Part shown: positions 1 to 10,570 of the stretch, in pieces
Layout: every line of letters starts with the position of its first letter
How positions within the stretch are numbered: position 1 is the first letter of the stretch
Assembly (NCBI GenBank): GCA_015143295.1
Contig: CM026551.1
Location: forward strand, 9,196,499-9,260,498
DNA: 64,000 bases
From: Tetracentron sinense
Taxonomy: Eukaryota; Streptophyta; Magnoliopsida; Trochodendrales; Trochodendraceae
Reading direction: 5' to 3'
Translations under genes and position numbers: made by a program
Notes under the pieces: generated by a model
Seen by the model: the letters and a program-made list of their open reading frames with translations, nothing else
What the model was told of the DNA's origin: nothing
Databases searched by the model: none

Positions 1-506
1 AATGTGATTATCAATATATACGTACAACCACCACATTTTGATTATAATAGAGAGGTGTTGTGCCATTACTCTTGATACGGCTCAACTCTTCTCACTGTTT
101 TTCCTACATCTATTTCCCTCTCTACTTCTATTTCCTACATCGCTACCCATTTGAAACTTCCTAGAAAAAGTACCCTCACACGATACATTTTATTCAACCT
201 TAAATGTAGGAGTATAGTTTTATAATTTCTCTCGTATGCTTCTACAGTTTTAACCATCTCCATTTCTTTCTGTTGATCAAACAATTTTTTTGAATGGTAG
301 AATTGGTTTGTATCTTTACCAACACACACAAATTGGATATGTGGCAAATGTTGTTTGAGGCACACAAAATTATTTTATTATCATCCTTCATATATCTACA
401 ATTTTTACTGTATTTACAGTTAATCAATTCAAAATTACTATATCATGTTAAAATTAAATTATATTGTTTCATTGTAATGTTTTTGTGCAGCGCACGGGTC
501 TCTTAG
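1..506 (+). mobile_element. Possible short non-autonomous Helitron; 3' end near 485-506
   Basis: AT-rich sequence with no supportable gene. At 485-495 there is a short palindrome (GTGCaGCGCAC), followed about ten bases later by TTAG and then T at 507. This resembles the plant Helitron 3' end (hairpin, then CTRR, then host T), but the terminal C is replaced. A stretch near 38-60 reading TTGATTATAATAGAGAGGTG resembles the 5' end of the Helitron at 62012, so a ~470-bp element is possible. Both termini are imperfect, hence the low confidence. Confidence 0.3.
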
Positions 507-1229
507 TAGTTTCCATGAAAACAAGCCAATAAATTACCAATAGCAAAGGTTGAAATGTAGAGGAAAAAATAAATTAACTCCAGAATAGTGCAAAACACAG
601 ATATCTGATTGTTGGGATTTCCATTTTATCAGGTAAAAATCAGAGCGAGCCAATGAAAATTCATTAGCAGGACATGAATGTAGCTGGGATGAATGCTATT
701 AATCTACGACCATCCAGGTAGTTTCTTCAAGAAGAAGAAGAAAAACGATTGATATTATGGAAGTCTATAAATAAAATAAAATTACAAGGGCAAGATGGTG
801 AAATTTGAAAGAAAATGAATACCTGGTCACCCTCGCCATTAGTTGAATTGAGAGACGCTATGATTTTCAGGTCAAGTAATACTTGCAATACTTGGAAATG
901 AAAAGGAGTTTGATACTGATACACGCGTGGGCCTCCTCTTTTTCTTTTCTTCTCTTCTCTAAAACAAACCACAAAAACCAGTCAAAACAAAAACCCTAGA
1001 ATTCAGCATTAGACCAACTCCCATTAAACGGGAAAAAAAAAAAAGACGAGAATTGCAGACTAATAAAGGGAGAATCGATTAAATTTGAATTTCAGGTTAG
1101 GGTTTCTCAAAAAATGAGATGTGTTTGAGGTTAGAGTTTCTCCACGAACGAACGAGATGTGCAAAGAAAACTACCAAGCGCCGAGAGGAGAAAAGGGCAC
1201 AGAAGGAGAAGAAGAAGAATGGGACTTAC
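507..1229. other. No gene recognised; possible intron of importin-like gene
   Basis: If the importin-like first exon at 1230-1289 belongs to a gene continuing leftward on the minus strand, this stretch would be its first intron. No second importin exon (the rest of the IBB domain) is recognisable here. The region contains purine-rich runs, and no open frame in it shows a known family. Confidence 0.3.
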
Positions 1230-1289
1230 CAGCAAGAGCTTGTAACGTTTCCGACGAACCTCCGTTCTAGGGTTCGGTCTCAGAGACAT
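1230..1289 (-). CDS. Importin-alpha-like first exon (start of IBB domain), partial
   Basis: On the minus strand an ATG at 1289 opens a 20-codon exon starting MSLRPNPRTEVRRKRYK, which matches the conserved N-terminus of plant importin alpha. That is the start of the importin-beta-binding domain of the nuclear import adaptor that carries NLS cargo with importin beta. Directly after codon 20 comes a consensus donor (GTAAGT, minus strand from 1229). The exon is preceded by a pyrimidine-rich leader typical of plant 5' UTRs. Residues after RYK (LLL) do not continue the usual family sequence, and no later exon, armadillo repeat or remaining IBB part is visible between 1 and 1229. It is therefore either a gene whose body lies left of the window or an isolated first-exon duplicate. 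The N-terminal match is seen directly; function is not claimed. Confidence 0.55.
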
Positions 1290-1460
1290 GGCCACGAAAG
1301 AAACGAAATCAGACAGAATCAATACAGAGAAAAACCTCTAAGTGTGTTCGTTTCAAGTTTCAACCGAGAGTGTGTGAGAGAAGAGAAAAGAAAAGGCAAG
1401 AAAAAAAAGAAGAAAGTCTGTTTTTGTGAAGACGAAAATGACCTTGAGCGGTAAGGATGA
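1290..1460 (-). promoter_or_regulatory. Candidate 5' leader of importin-like exon
   Basis: Read on the minus strand, this stretch is rich in TTCTTTTCTCTTC-type pyrimidine tracts that run down to the ATG at 1289, with no upstream ATG immediately in front of it. This is what plant 5' UTRs commonly look like. No TATA box can be placed with certainty. Confidence 0.3.
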
Positions 1461-2008
1461 GAGTACCGTCGAAAGGGTATAATTGGAATGTTCTCCCAAG
1501 GTCCAGGTTCCTGAGAGACAATGCGGACGGTCCAGATGCTCCGAAAATTAAGGAGGAGTGAAATGAAAGAAGAAAAGCCAAACTCTGCAACTGCTCTGAT
1601 TCTCCAACCCTGTAAGAAGAAATAAATAAAACTTCGAATATTGAAAGATCTTTAAGAAGAAAGAAGAAATCACCATTAATCATAGAAGAACTCCAAAAAA
1701 ATTCCTCAGAACTCGGTCAAATCCCCAATTTCTGAGAATGTTCTCATTTTTTTTTTAAAGAATTCTAATAGAAACAGAAAATCAAAAACACATATAATGT
1801 AAGAAAATTTCTCAAACTCGACCTGGAAAAATCAATAAAAAACTCGAAATCTAGTGGAAAAATCACAAACACCATCGCTTGAAATCAACAAAAGTACTCA
1901 TGGAGAAGAATAATATTGGGGGATTTCTGAAGAATTTAAAGATCTTGGTTTCTCTGAAAGCGATCTGGTAATCGTGAATCTCTTTCAGATAAACGATGAG
2001 ATCGTCAC

Positions 2009-2145
2009 CTCTGTAAACGTCGGAGAATTTCATATTGCGGCTGTAGATTCTCCAGCTTCGAGTGGGAGGATCCATGGATATCCTTTCGTATTTCGAAGAG
2101 ATATGCAGACAATCTAGGGTTTCTGGTTGCAGAGCTCAGAGACAT
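2009..2145 (-). CDS. Possible first exon of an unidentified gene
   Basis: On the minus strand an ATG at 2145 opens 45 codons beginning MSLSSATRNPRLSAYLFEIR and ending near LRRLQ at a donor-like AG|GTGACG (GT at 2008-2007). The leader upstream (2150-2290) is CT-rich and contains the AAACCCTAGA motif common near plant gene starts. A second frame from ATG 2075 (MDPPTRSWRIYSRNMKFSDV) is open for 70 codons over the same DNA, so the frame is not certain. I do not recognise the product. It lies only ~0.7 kb upstream of the importin-like exon on the same strand. That is too tight for two complete intron-containing genes, so one or both may be displaced exon fragments. Confidence 0.3.
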
Positions 2146-2318
2146 TAGATGATCGATCTTCTTTTCCTCCGTTGTTGGTAGCCCTCTGTAAATTTGAAAG
2201 GAGGAGAGGGAGAGAGACGTTATGAGCTGATCGTGACCGACTGACCGTGAGAGTGAAGAGAGCGTCGAATATACGTAGAGGATACGCGTCTTTTACCGTT
2301 ACAAATGAGCAGAGATCA

Positions 2319-2653
2319 AATCACAGCCAAGAGTTCAATCGCACCCACATCAACACGTGTCCCTATTACTGTGGTTAAGATCTACAACCTTACCTTCGTT
2401 TTTAGATGAAAAAATTATTAACCGGGGTTAAAAGTTCTTAACCAGTGTTAAATATTTTTGAATATTTTTCTTAAAAACCAAGGTTAACCAGTGTTAAATA
2501 TTTTTGAATAATTTTCTTAAAAACCAAGGTTGGATTATTGAACCTAAGGGTTTAGTGAATCTTAGTCATAGATAATAGGGATTAACAGGGACATGTGTTG
2601 ACCTGTGGGTACGATTGAACTCTCCCCGACTTAAATCGCGGTTGGCTGTGATT
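2319..2653. mobile_element. Foldback MITE, copy 1
   Basis: Long imperfect inverted repeat. The left arm, from about 2319 (ATCACAGCCAAGAGTTCAAT onward), is matched in reverse complement by the right arm ending near 2653, including AGTTCAATCG, CACCCAC and CAACACGTGTCCCT-like blocks. The centre is AT-rich and carries an AAAACCAAGG motif in direct orientation several times. It has no coding capacity. The central arm sequences are shared with the element at 15907-16250, which supports one MITE family. Confidence 0.6.
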
Positions 2654-2654
2654 C

Positions 2655-2880
2655 CAGCAGACCGCGAATTTGGTTAATGCCGGTCCACTTGTCCCTTTTA
2701 ACATCCCTTTTAACTATGATTAAGCTTAACTAAACTAAGTTTAATATTTTTTTATTTTTTAAAAACCAAGAATTGATGGATGAACCCTAAGGGTGAGCGA
2801 ATCTTAACCCTAGTTAGTATGTGTTAAAAAGAATGGTATGAACCAATGAGGACCGGTAGCCGAATGTGTGATCACTATCG
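2655..2880. mobile_element. Foldback MITE, copy 2 (degraded)
   Basis: This is a second, shorter inverted repeat immediately beside copy 1. ATGCCGGTCC ... TCCCTTTTAAC on the left pairs imperfectly with GTTAAAAAGAATGG ... GGACCGGTAG on the right. Its middle has the same AAAAACCAAG ... GAACCCTAAGGGTG pattern as the other family copies. Confidence 0.45.
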
Positions 2881-2897
2881 ATTTCCCTTTAAAAAAA

Positions 2898-2935
2898 CTA
2901 GTGGCCGGCACGTGCGATGCACGTGAGAGAGAGGA
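2898..2935 (-). mobile_element. Helitron 3' end (minus strand)
   Basis: In reverse complement this reads CACGTGCATCGCACGTG (hairpin), then about ten bases, then CTAG at 2901-2898 followed by T. That is the standard layout of a plant Helitron 3' terminus. The element would extend rightward from 2898, but its 5' TC end could not be identified. Confidence 0.45.
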
Positions 2936-3002
2936 AGGGAGAGAGATCAGGAAGAGGGTCGACCCTAGTGAGGGCATTTCTAAATATATATATATATATA
3001 TT

Positions 3003-3101
3003 GGGTATAAAAACTTAAGAAACGTTTTGGATAAAAAAAAATATTATAAGATGGGTATAAAAACTTAAGGAACGTTTTGGATAAAAAAAAATATTATAAG
3101 A
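3003..3101. repeat. Tandem duplication of ~50 bp
   Basis: Two nearly identical ~50-bp copies start GGGTATAAAAACTTAAG and end ATATTATAAG. They follow a short (TA)n tract. Confidence 0.7.
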
Positions 3102-3449
3102 GACACGTTGCTTATAGAAATATGATGAATTTTTGTTCTTTTGTTTAGGAGTTTTGTTTTAGAGGCCCCTCACTTTCTCGTACAATGATGAATTATTGTT
3201 CATTTGTTTTTGTATGTAAAATAGTTAAAATTTAAGAAGGTTTTTTTTAAAAGAGTACGAGTTGAAAACTGGACCTATTGAGTTTGCTATGGGATTCAAT
3301 GCCCACCATCTGTTGTTGTTGGATGTCTTTGCCAACTGATTCATCATGTTTAGCATTCAAGAAATGAGGCGGGTATTTTTTCTATGTAAAGATTTTCATT
3401 TATACTCAGTCACCTGGATTCAAGAACTGAGTTTTTGCCGTTCTAAATA

Positions 3450-3546
3450 GGACTTTGCTATTGAGACCCCTTTAGGGCTGAATCCTGTGCTCTTAGAGCA
3501 TGATCTCGGTAGTCTCGGCCCTAAAGGGGTCTCAGTAGCATTTCCC
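3450..3546. mobile_element. 97-bp Mutator-type MITE with 9-bp target duplication
   Basis: The 97-bp element has terminal inverted repeats of roughly 28 bp (GCTAYTGAGACCCCTTTAGG core in both arms) and a short loop. It is flanked on both sides by the same nine bases, TTCTAAATA (3441-3449 and 3547-3555). A 9-bp duplication is characteristic of Mutator-like transposition. It is non-coding. Confidence 0.7.
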
Positions 3547-3702
3547 TTCTAAATAATATACATTGTGATGAGTATTAATCCGCACTAAATGCTTTTTAGT
3601 AGTCCAATTCCAAATAAGAACTAGAACAAGAAACCCATAAAATTTCAAGCTCACCGGAAAATAGAAGCACAACAACAAGAATACTTGTGGTATTGTCACT
3701 CA

Positions 3703-3793
3703 CAGGCAATGGGGACAAAGACGGTTGCGCCGGAGTCAGGGCTTGGAGTGGGAGCTTCGAAAACTGCTACATTTTGGATGGCTAAGATGACCA
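3703..3793 (-). pseudogene. Short secreted/AGP-like peptide fragment (tentative)
   Basis: The minus strand encodes a ~30-codon open stretch containing VFEAPTPSPDSGATVFVP. It resembles the proline/serine-rich C-terminal region of small arabinogalactan-type plant peptides. There is no start codon, signal peptide or complete reading frame, and the match is short. It could equally be chance. Confidence 0.18.
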
Positions 3794-3799
3794 CAATCA

Positions 3800-4467
3800 T
3801 TTAATCGATCGGCTCTGGATTGGACTGGACTACGAGCCATCCGGCACACTGATACTACTAAATCCACCAAATAGCATTGGGGTCCATGTGTCACAGTCAA
3901 CTTTTTGATTTTGCAGAACAACTGTGTGGCGCCTCGATCATCTCATGATCTCGGACAGCCTTACACCATTACACCATCCATCCACTCAACCGACCCAAAG
4001 TCTCGTGCTACAATGCTACGACAAAGTACGACCTACTACCTAGTTTTATCCGCTAAGCTCTGCTCAACTGGCTTACGCATTACTCATGATGCTAAGGTCC
4101 CCCCGATCAAGCTGAACATCCAACACGGCTCGATACTATCAAACACGACAATCGATCATCCCCATGCAACGCTGTAGCTTAGGAGCATCACTGCCCTGTT
4201 CACCGAGCATTGAGGGCATAATGCCCACAACGCAATCCTCGGTCTTTTGACCGAGTATCCCAACCATACCTATCACTCCTAGATGACCATGATGCATACT
4301 GCACGTTTAAAGGCCGAACTAGGGTAAAACTCTTGCCTGAAGTCTCCGCGCAGTGCTAGGATATCCGTCTCCTTTGCACCATCCTTAGATGCTCCAAGGA
4401 GACTCCAAGATCCCCTTTAGGATCCTAGAGCCCGCCCCCAACTACTTTGGAGTTGCTCATTAGGATC
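3800..4467. other. No gene recognised
   Basis: This stretch is less AT-rich than its surroundings and contains phrases such as CTCGATCATCTCATGATCTC and CGATCATCCCCATGCAACGC, which look like decayed LTR or retroelement sequence. No domain, terminal repeat or target duplication could be identified. The 90-codon open frame at 3905-4177 (+) has no recognisable family. Confidence 0.3.
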
Positions 4468-4805
4468 CTAGACTCTCAAGTGCATTGCTTTGCAAATCTC
4501 ATCATTTGACAGTAAATGTGTTCTTTGGACATTTACTTAAAGTAAAGACGGCACGGACAGTCACGGGATATTATCGATAGACGAAATAGTATATACTCTC
4601 CGACAATCTGCCCGTATCCACGTGATGTACAATGTCGCCACCAAGACGGTATATGAGTGGAGGGGAGGAGAACAGATAGACAAGAGAAAGAAATGAAGTT
4701 AAAGGGAGCCGGAATCATTTTTTATCGAGGTCTTCTCCTAAAAAAAATTCTCATGCATCTGAATTGAAGTCCTATCCTTTTAGGTGAGAATTGAAAACCC
4801 ACAAT
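4468..4805. repeat. Dispersed repeat, copy 1 (related to 20762-21490)
   Basis: This shares long similar blocks in the same order with 20762-21490: CTCAAGTGCATTGCTTTGCAA, CGATGTACAATGTC-like, a purine-rich GAGGAGAACAGATAGA-type block, GGAGCC..ATCATTTTTTATC, and TTGAAGTCCTATCC followed by GAGAATTGAAAACCC. The second copy carries ~400 extra bases near its left end. It is probably a non-autonomous transposon or captured non-coding sequence; the type is unknown. Confidence 0.55.
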
Positions 4806-4807
4806 AG

Positions 4808-5381
4808 GGTTCCAAGATTCTAGTCTTCCTTCTAGTGCATCAACTTCGAACGATACTCCTTCCAGGATAAATGAAGCTTAGCAATGATAGTATTGACATG
4901 GAAGGTTTCATCTAGAACCATTCCAGTAGAGGTGACCGCATTTGCTATCTTCTGTAGCTCTTGAATCTGCTCCATGATGGTCTTTCTATCAACCATCTTA
5001 AATTCCAAATAGTTGGCAACATGGAATTTCTTTGTTCCAGACTCCTCTGCTAGGTAGACTAGCCTGAATACCTCCCACAAATCGCTTGGTCTTCTTTGAG
5101 TGTTGTTCATACAGCTGGTCTCACAATAAGTTGATGATGTGATTCCGGGTTGTATCATCATCATCGATCCACCTTTGTACTTAACAGTTTGCATAATCTA
5201 CATCCAACTCAGAAACATCGAGACCTTCTGGAATTTTCGGACATTCCTCCCTAAGGACATATTCAACTTTGGATTACTTCAAGAAAAACTTCATCCTCTG
5301 CTCCCATCGGTAGAAGTTCTTTCCATCAAATCGAGGCATCGGCTCCGCTTGGTTCAGTCCACGCATTTGTAAAGCAGCCAT
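4808..5381 (-). pseudogene. Copia-type gag (UBN2) fragment, frameshifted
   Basis: The minus strand from ATG 5381 reads MAALQMRGLNQAEPMPRFDG, continues through RWEQRMKFFL and then hits a stop. A second frame from 5194 carries FHVANYLEFKMVDRKTIMEQ and later HLSWKEYRSKLMH, which are typical of the UBN2-type gag polyprotein of plant Copia elements (the capsid that packages element RNA). After LMH a stop replaces a lysine codon and the similarity ends near 4808. The gag start lies 23 bases from the inner end of the adjacent LTR, so both belong to one element. At least one frameshift and several stops make it non-functional. No protease, integrase or reverse transcriptase follows. Confidence 0.75.
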
Positions 5382-5404
5382 GGAGATAGACTGTATCTTC
5401 AAAT

Positions 5405-8400
5405 TGTTGGTGTCATGGGGCTAAATCCCTACACGCATAGCCACTTAGCAAATATAGACGGATAATAAAGCAATTAATTATTTAGTTAATTAAGGTAGAG
5501 AATCGCTTCACTGAAAGGTACTACAATTGAATCTTTTTTGAAGATAGTCGAAGCCTCCAATGTGCAAGGGATGTGACACATCTATCTTCGGGATACAACT
5601 CAGCTCGGATTCTCTCTGGTCTTCCCAACGAGTTTGCACTACTCGGTAGAAGACGAGATATTAATCTTTCTTTAGGATGCCCTTTAAAATTATATATATA
5701 TATCATTCTACTAATAAAAGTACAAGGAGTAACCTAAACTTTATGTTGACAAAAATACCCTTTAATTTAATTTTATCATTCTATTAACTTAGGTTAAAAG
5801 AAGTTTAAATCGGTTTTACATTAAGAAACAAAAAAAACTAAGAGGTATAGGTAGGAAAGAAGTACAGTTAGCTTATAATTCCGTAGCACTCCTCCTTCCT
5901 ATTCACGTTTGAATTCTCCTCCTATTAGAAGTTTCGTTTATTTATATTTTATGTTGAAGTAGATTATCATTAAATTGTTGAAGTGGATTACAATTGCTTT
6001 TCCCTCACGTACATCACTCCCCTCTCCAAATCTAGAGATTTCTCTTCTTTGCTCTCAGACTTGCTGAGTCTGCTATTACTGGGGCACGAAAATCCAATCT
6101 CGGATTCTCCCCTTTCTTCCAAATCTACCATTATTTTGGGGAATCTCGCTTCCCCTCTACAATATTCCCACCACAAAATATATATGATTTCACGCTTTCT
6201 ATTCTGTTTATGAAAAGTTGTCTTCTTCAAGATCAACCCCAAGAAAACTCAAGCTTTTAGTGTTCTTCTATTTTGAGGAAAAAGATTGCTTCTGAATCCG
6301 CAGAGCAGCTTCAAGGAGAATAGCAGTTGTCCTCACAGGGATAGGAACGAAAAGGGTGTTGGAGTTTCTACATGGGCTTTTAGTTGGAGAAGACAAATTG
6401 AAAAGAGTGGATTTTCTAACGCCGGGAGAGTTGTGAAAAGAGAAAAAGCAAACATTTTTCAGAAACTACCGGGAAAACTTGAATTTTCAAAAACGGGGTT
6501 TTCGTCTTTAAACTCTATTAAAAGTATGGATCCTTATTGATACAGATTTATATAAATTATTTTTTATGAGGGACTTAGCAGTTCTTGTTACGCCCCTTGG
6601 CGCATTAAGCATTATCCTTATGTAATTTCCTTTCATGTGTATTTTAATTTTTCAGGGTTAAAACAATATTTTCCTCTAAAGTCATGAAATGTGATTGATT
6701 TTTCTAATGATGGTTTGGATTGTATGGAGTAGTGTTGTGTTGGCCTACTTTATCTTGAAGGAGAGGGGTTACACAAATTTGGGATTTTGGGCTGTGTGAT
6801 GTGCATCTCTGGTTCTGTTGTTATTGTTATCCATGCGCCACAGGAGCGTCCGATTTCTTATGTTCAGGAAATATGGAGTATGGCAACTCAAACAAGTTAT
6901 AATTCTTAAGTTTATTAACTCCCGATATTTAGGTTTTCAAATTTAAATAGGTTAGTAAAAGTGTTTATGGGTGTTAAATCATCCTAACTTGTTAGGTATC
7001 TTATTAAAACGTAATATTCAAAAAAAAAAAAAGATTACCTTTATTAAAATCAAATAATTTTCAAGTGTCTTAATAATTAGGTATTTTTGTTTAAATAGGT
7101 TAGTAAAAGTTTGGGAAATAGTCTTCCCTCCAAACTGCTGTTTAAGCTCCCCTACCCTCCACTCTGTAAGAATGCGTCCAACCAATGGAGCATTATTTTG
7201 GGTCAACCTTGAGGATGGTCATTTTATTACTTTTACCCAAAATAAAAATAGTAAAATGGAATACTCATGAAATGCAGTAGTCAAGTCATGAAACTGTCAT
7301 TAGATATCCTTTTACTCTAAATTATGCTCATATCTTGATTAGGAATAGTATATGATTGCAACCCTACAAATATTCTCATATTATACTTTTTGATAAGTAA
7401 ATGTATCACGGATTGGTAACGAGAAGTTTCAAATTTTGCGGGACTAGGTTCCGGCATAAGCTGTGAAATGGATCCAAGTTGTTGAGGAAGTTAACAAGCA
7501 ATACATAACAATCAAATATGATTTCACCAGTCATTTTGGTTTGTTTGGAGGAGTTTTTTCAATGATTAATGGAAGGAATTCTTTGGTTTCCTACTATCTT
7601 TGATACTTCTTTGAAGTCCTCTCGTCAACTATCTGCTACTCTCTTTTAATCCATCTTTTTTTGTCCCTCCCCATATCAATTTTGGACCTAATTCAGGTTA
7701 CCCCCCCGCCCCCCTCCCCCCCCAAAAATATAATAATAATAATAATTGGGATGGAAAATTCCCCAAACTATTTTCTGACAATGCAAAACCAGAAAGAAGG
7801 CAACAACTCAAAAGCATGATGGGGCTCAAACATAAGAAATGCTCAATCATGGGCCTTAATTTATTGAATTTTTTTCCTGTTTGCTTATAGGACTATTGTT
7901 GCAAACTTTCAATGGATTAACTTTGAAAAGGTTCCTCCACCAGGCTAGGCTTTCACGAACACCATTGCCTAAGTTAGTTAATTCTTTGGTATTTCTTTGA
8001 TATTTTTTTCCCTTTGGTTGCATCTATTTTGGAGTGTATTCATAGTAGTATTTATATAAGTCTTAAAGTTTACAACACAAAATTATAATTATAAAAGAAA
8101 AAAAATTATTTGTCCACTTCCGCCTTGTCAAGCTTATATAAAGAGAATGAATCTCTCAACTGCCTTAAAGATTCACTGGACCATCAATGCTTTGCAATTC
8201 CTATGGAAGTCATGTGGGTAATAGTAAAATAATTGAAACAATGAAAAGTAAGAACTATATAAAGCTGAAACAATTTTTTTGCTCTATTAGTACTAATATG
8301 CGATTATATGCTCACAAAATCACACACATCTACATAACAAAAACACCATACAACAGGGACACAAGTAGGGATCCTGCAGCAAGAAAGATCTTATTTATCA

Positions 8401-10148
8401 ATTATATATATTTTATTTCTGCAAGTACATATTCTTATTTTGTTATGTGCTTGCCGTATATCTTCTGACTGGAAGGCCCCTTTTATGGTTATCCATTATG
8501 GAGTTTATCCATGTGATTATATTCAGCATGAAGTAATGAGATGATTGGTCTATGGTTTAAATTCAGAATGGGGGAGGACTTTAAGGTATGCTCCTTACTA
8601 CTCTCTTTAAAACATACAAAGTTGCAATTAAAGATAAAAGTTGCAATTAAAGATAAAAGTATAACATTAGAATGGAATCTATCTATTGTATTACCATTTT
8701 CTGTCAAAATGATGAAATATTGAACTGACCAAAAGCATGAGCTACAATGTTCTATGATATAATATTATAGTTACTAAAAATTAATAATTATTATAATAAT
8801 ATACTTAGAAAAGTAATACGTGCAAAGCACGTGGACCTTTACTAGTATATATATATATATATCCTATTTAATTAGAGTTTACCATTAATCCAAATGTCCT
8901 AAAGTCCCATCGGATTTGTAGAAAGAGATTATCTCATTAATTAGACAAATTTATGAAATTACCAATTTATCCCTTGGGGTATAAGGGTCAGTTTGGTTAC
9001 GGGGTTAGGTCCACTCTGGTTTTGGTCTAATCCTGTTTTAACCTATTCCATAATAGGTGTGTACATATTCTGTTTGATTACAGATTCTGGTTCTGTCCAG
9101 AATCAATTTTGCACATAATCTGATTCTGGTTTGGCTAGAATCAATTCTGTTCTAGGTCTTGTTTGGTTACAACTTTTTTAGTTAATCTATTTTAACTTAT
9201 TCCTAATCTGTTTGGTCACAAGCCTTTAGTTAATCTGATTTTATCATTTCCAGATTCTGTTTGGGTACAAGTTTAGGCTTGTCCAGATTAACCCATTCCA
9301 CAAGATACCCCTATTTGGGTTTGATGGTCCTCATAGGATCCATCAAGTGGATATGGTAGGTTCACACCCAAAATTGAATGGTCACCAAGATGGTTCTATC
9401 CTTATAGGATAGATCCATTGCTCTACCTAATCTGGTTTCCCAGATCGGGCAATCGAACGGTCCGCATGTGGACTGTTCTGTGATGGACGGTTGAGAAGTC
9501 CGAAGGCATTCTGGAACCTCATCAAGAGCTGGACAGCAATCCATTTCCTGGTATCCATGGATCTGGATCAATCTTGACAGCCTATTGGTTGTGGTTCTGG
9601 GTTATGGGCCTCTGGATCATCTTTCTTAAGCTCCAAGGTCCATCATTAATGGAGATCTCCAACTCATGGTCCTCCTAAGAGGTCCCTGGTTCGGAGTCCA
9701 CCTGATGGACCATGGCTCAACTTGACTGGACCAGAGTGCAATTGCTCTGGTCTAGGTCTTCTCTTTGGGTGCACCTCATAGCGCTCTAAGCCCGCACCCG
9801 CACCCGAGCCAGTGCCCGTGCGTGTGCGCTCGAGCTTGTTGCGAGCACAGCTCGTGCACCCTAGTTAAGGTCTAAGTGAATTTGTGGGAAATAGTCTATA
9901 CCTCATGCTTGGTTGTTGACAACTAAGCAACTAAGGGGACAATTAAACCCTTTAGATTTTCTCTTCCTTTCCGATGTGTGACTAAAGAAACAAGGGAAAA
10001 TCACTAAAAATGTGTTTTCTCTCTTTCAAGAGATTAAACACCCAACTTAAACAAAGATTAAATTAATGGGGGCTTTTAGTCCATGATTAAAATCAGAACC
10101 CCAGATCCTAATGATCCAATTTTTATTAATTTTAAATCAAAATCAACA
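5405..10148 (-). mobile_element. Copia LTR (~1.6 kb), split by a Helitron
   Basis: On the minus strand the LTR begins TGTTG at 10148 and ends CAACA at 5405, a matched inverted terminus. A polypurine tract (CAAGTGGGAGAT) lies just outside at 10149-10160, and the gag start lies just inside at 5381. The Helitron at 5703-8845 interrupts it; removing it leaves about 1601 bp. It therefore has element-internal sequence on both sides (3' end with PPT, then LTR, then gag). This suggests two elements sharing one LTR after recombination, both truncated outward. A usual tRNA-Met primer site is not evident beside CAACA. Confidence 0.6.
5703..8845 (+). mobile_element. Non-autonomous Helitron B, 3.14 kb
   Basis: The 5' end TCATTCTACTAATAAAAG starts at 5703 after an A. 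The 3' end carries a hairpin (ACGTGCAAAGCACGT, 8818-8832), then CTAG at 8842-8845, followed by T. The insertion site is a (TA)n microsatellite present on both sides, as expected for A|T target choice without duplication. The first ~350 bases are clearly related to the 5' part of the minus-strand Helitron at 10893-14513 (GAAGTGGATTACAATT followed by CTCACGTACATCACTCC-like sequence). No RepHel helicase is present. Open frames at 5983-6213 and 6286-6540 (+) have no recognisable family. A 20-bp direct duplication (AGTTGCAATTAAAGATAAAA) lies at 8621-8660 and a C-rich tract at ~7700-7722. Confidence 0.75.
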
Positions 10149-10290
10149 ATCTCCCACTTGATTTAAAATTAGTAAAGTAATTAAGAATTAAGTAAAACAA
10201 ATTTGGGCATCCAAGAATATCCTAGATGTAGGTGTCTTTCGACTTGAACCTACACTTAGTGCAAGCAAATCAAGAAAGGCCAGAGAAGGA
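10149..10290 (-). mobile_element. Copia 3' internal end with polypurine tract
   Basis: On the minus strand this reads CTTGCACTAAGTGTAGGTTC and later AAATCAAGTGGGAGAT, directly before the TGTTG of the LTR at 10148. A G-rich polypurine tract immediately upstream of an LTR marks the 3' end of an LTR element's internal region. No pol coding sequence remains upstream; the similarity ends at the eIF4G fragment. Confidence 0.55.
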
Positions 10291-10291
10291 A

Positions 10292-10570
10292 TTACTTAAA
10301 AAGATTTGAGTAATTGTCAATGTTAACCTCTTTGACTTGCTCAAAAAGATTGTCAAAGTTTTGAGGAGTTAGCTTATTGAGGATAGCTCTCAATTGCCTT
10401 TGTTTGGCCTCTTCCATGTTGGACACTTTACCCACTTCATACTTCTTCTCAACTTTGTGCATTATCTGTGACAATTCAAGAGAAGGAATTACTCCCTTCT
10501 CAATACCAGTAGCACACTGCCACTGGTCAGCATCATGGATAATTGAAAGCTTGGTAAGGTTATGAATCAT
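10292..10570 (-). pseudogene. eIF4G fragment (start of MIF4G domain)
   Basis: The minus strand from ATG 10570 is open for 92 codons. Its second half, MHKVEKKYEVGKV then AKQRQLRAILNKLTPQNFDN and LFEQVKEVNIDN, matches the beginning of the MIF4G domain of plant eIF4G, the scaffold that binds eIF4A and eIF3 in cap-dependent translation. The similarity stops right after VNIDN, where the frame continues YSNLFK and then a stop. The missing continuation (ISQI..) is found in the separate fragment at 22325-22440, so the break probably falls at an exon boundary. No flanking exons are present. It lies directly against Copia sequence and close to the Helitron end at 10893, pointing to capture or duplication rather than a resident gene. 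Confidence 0.75.

Noticed and set aside
1119-1454. 111-codon plus open frame rich in K, R and E
   Set aside because: It is the reverse strand of the pyrimidine-rich leader and of the importin-like exon; a shadow.
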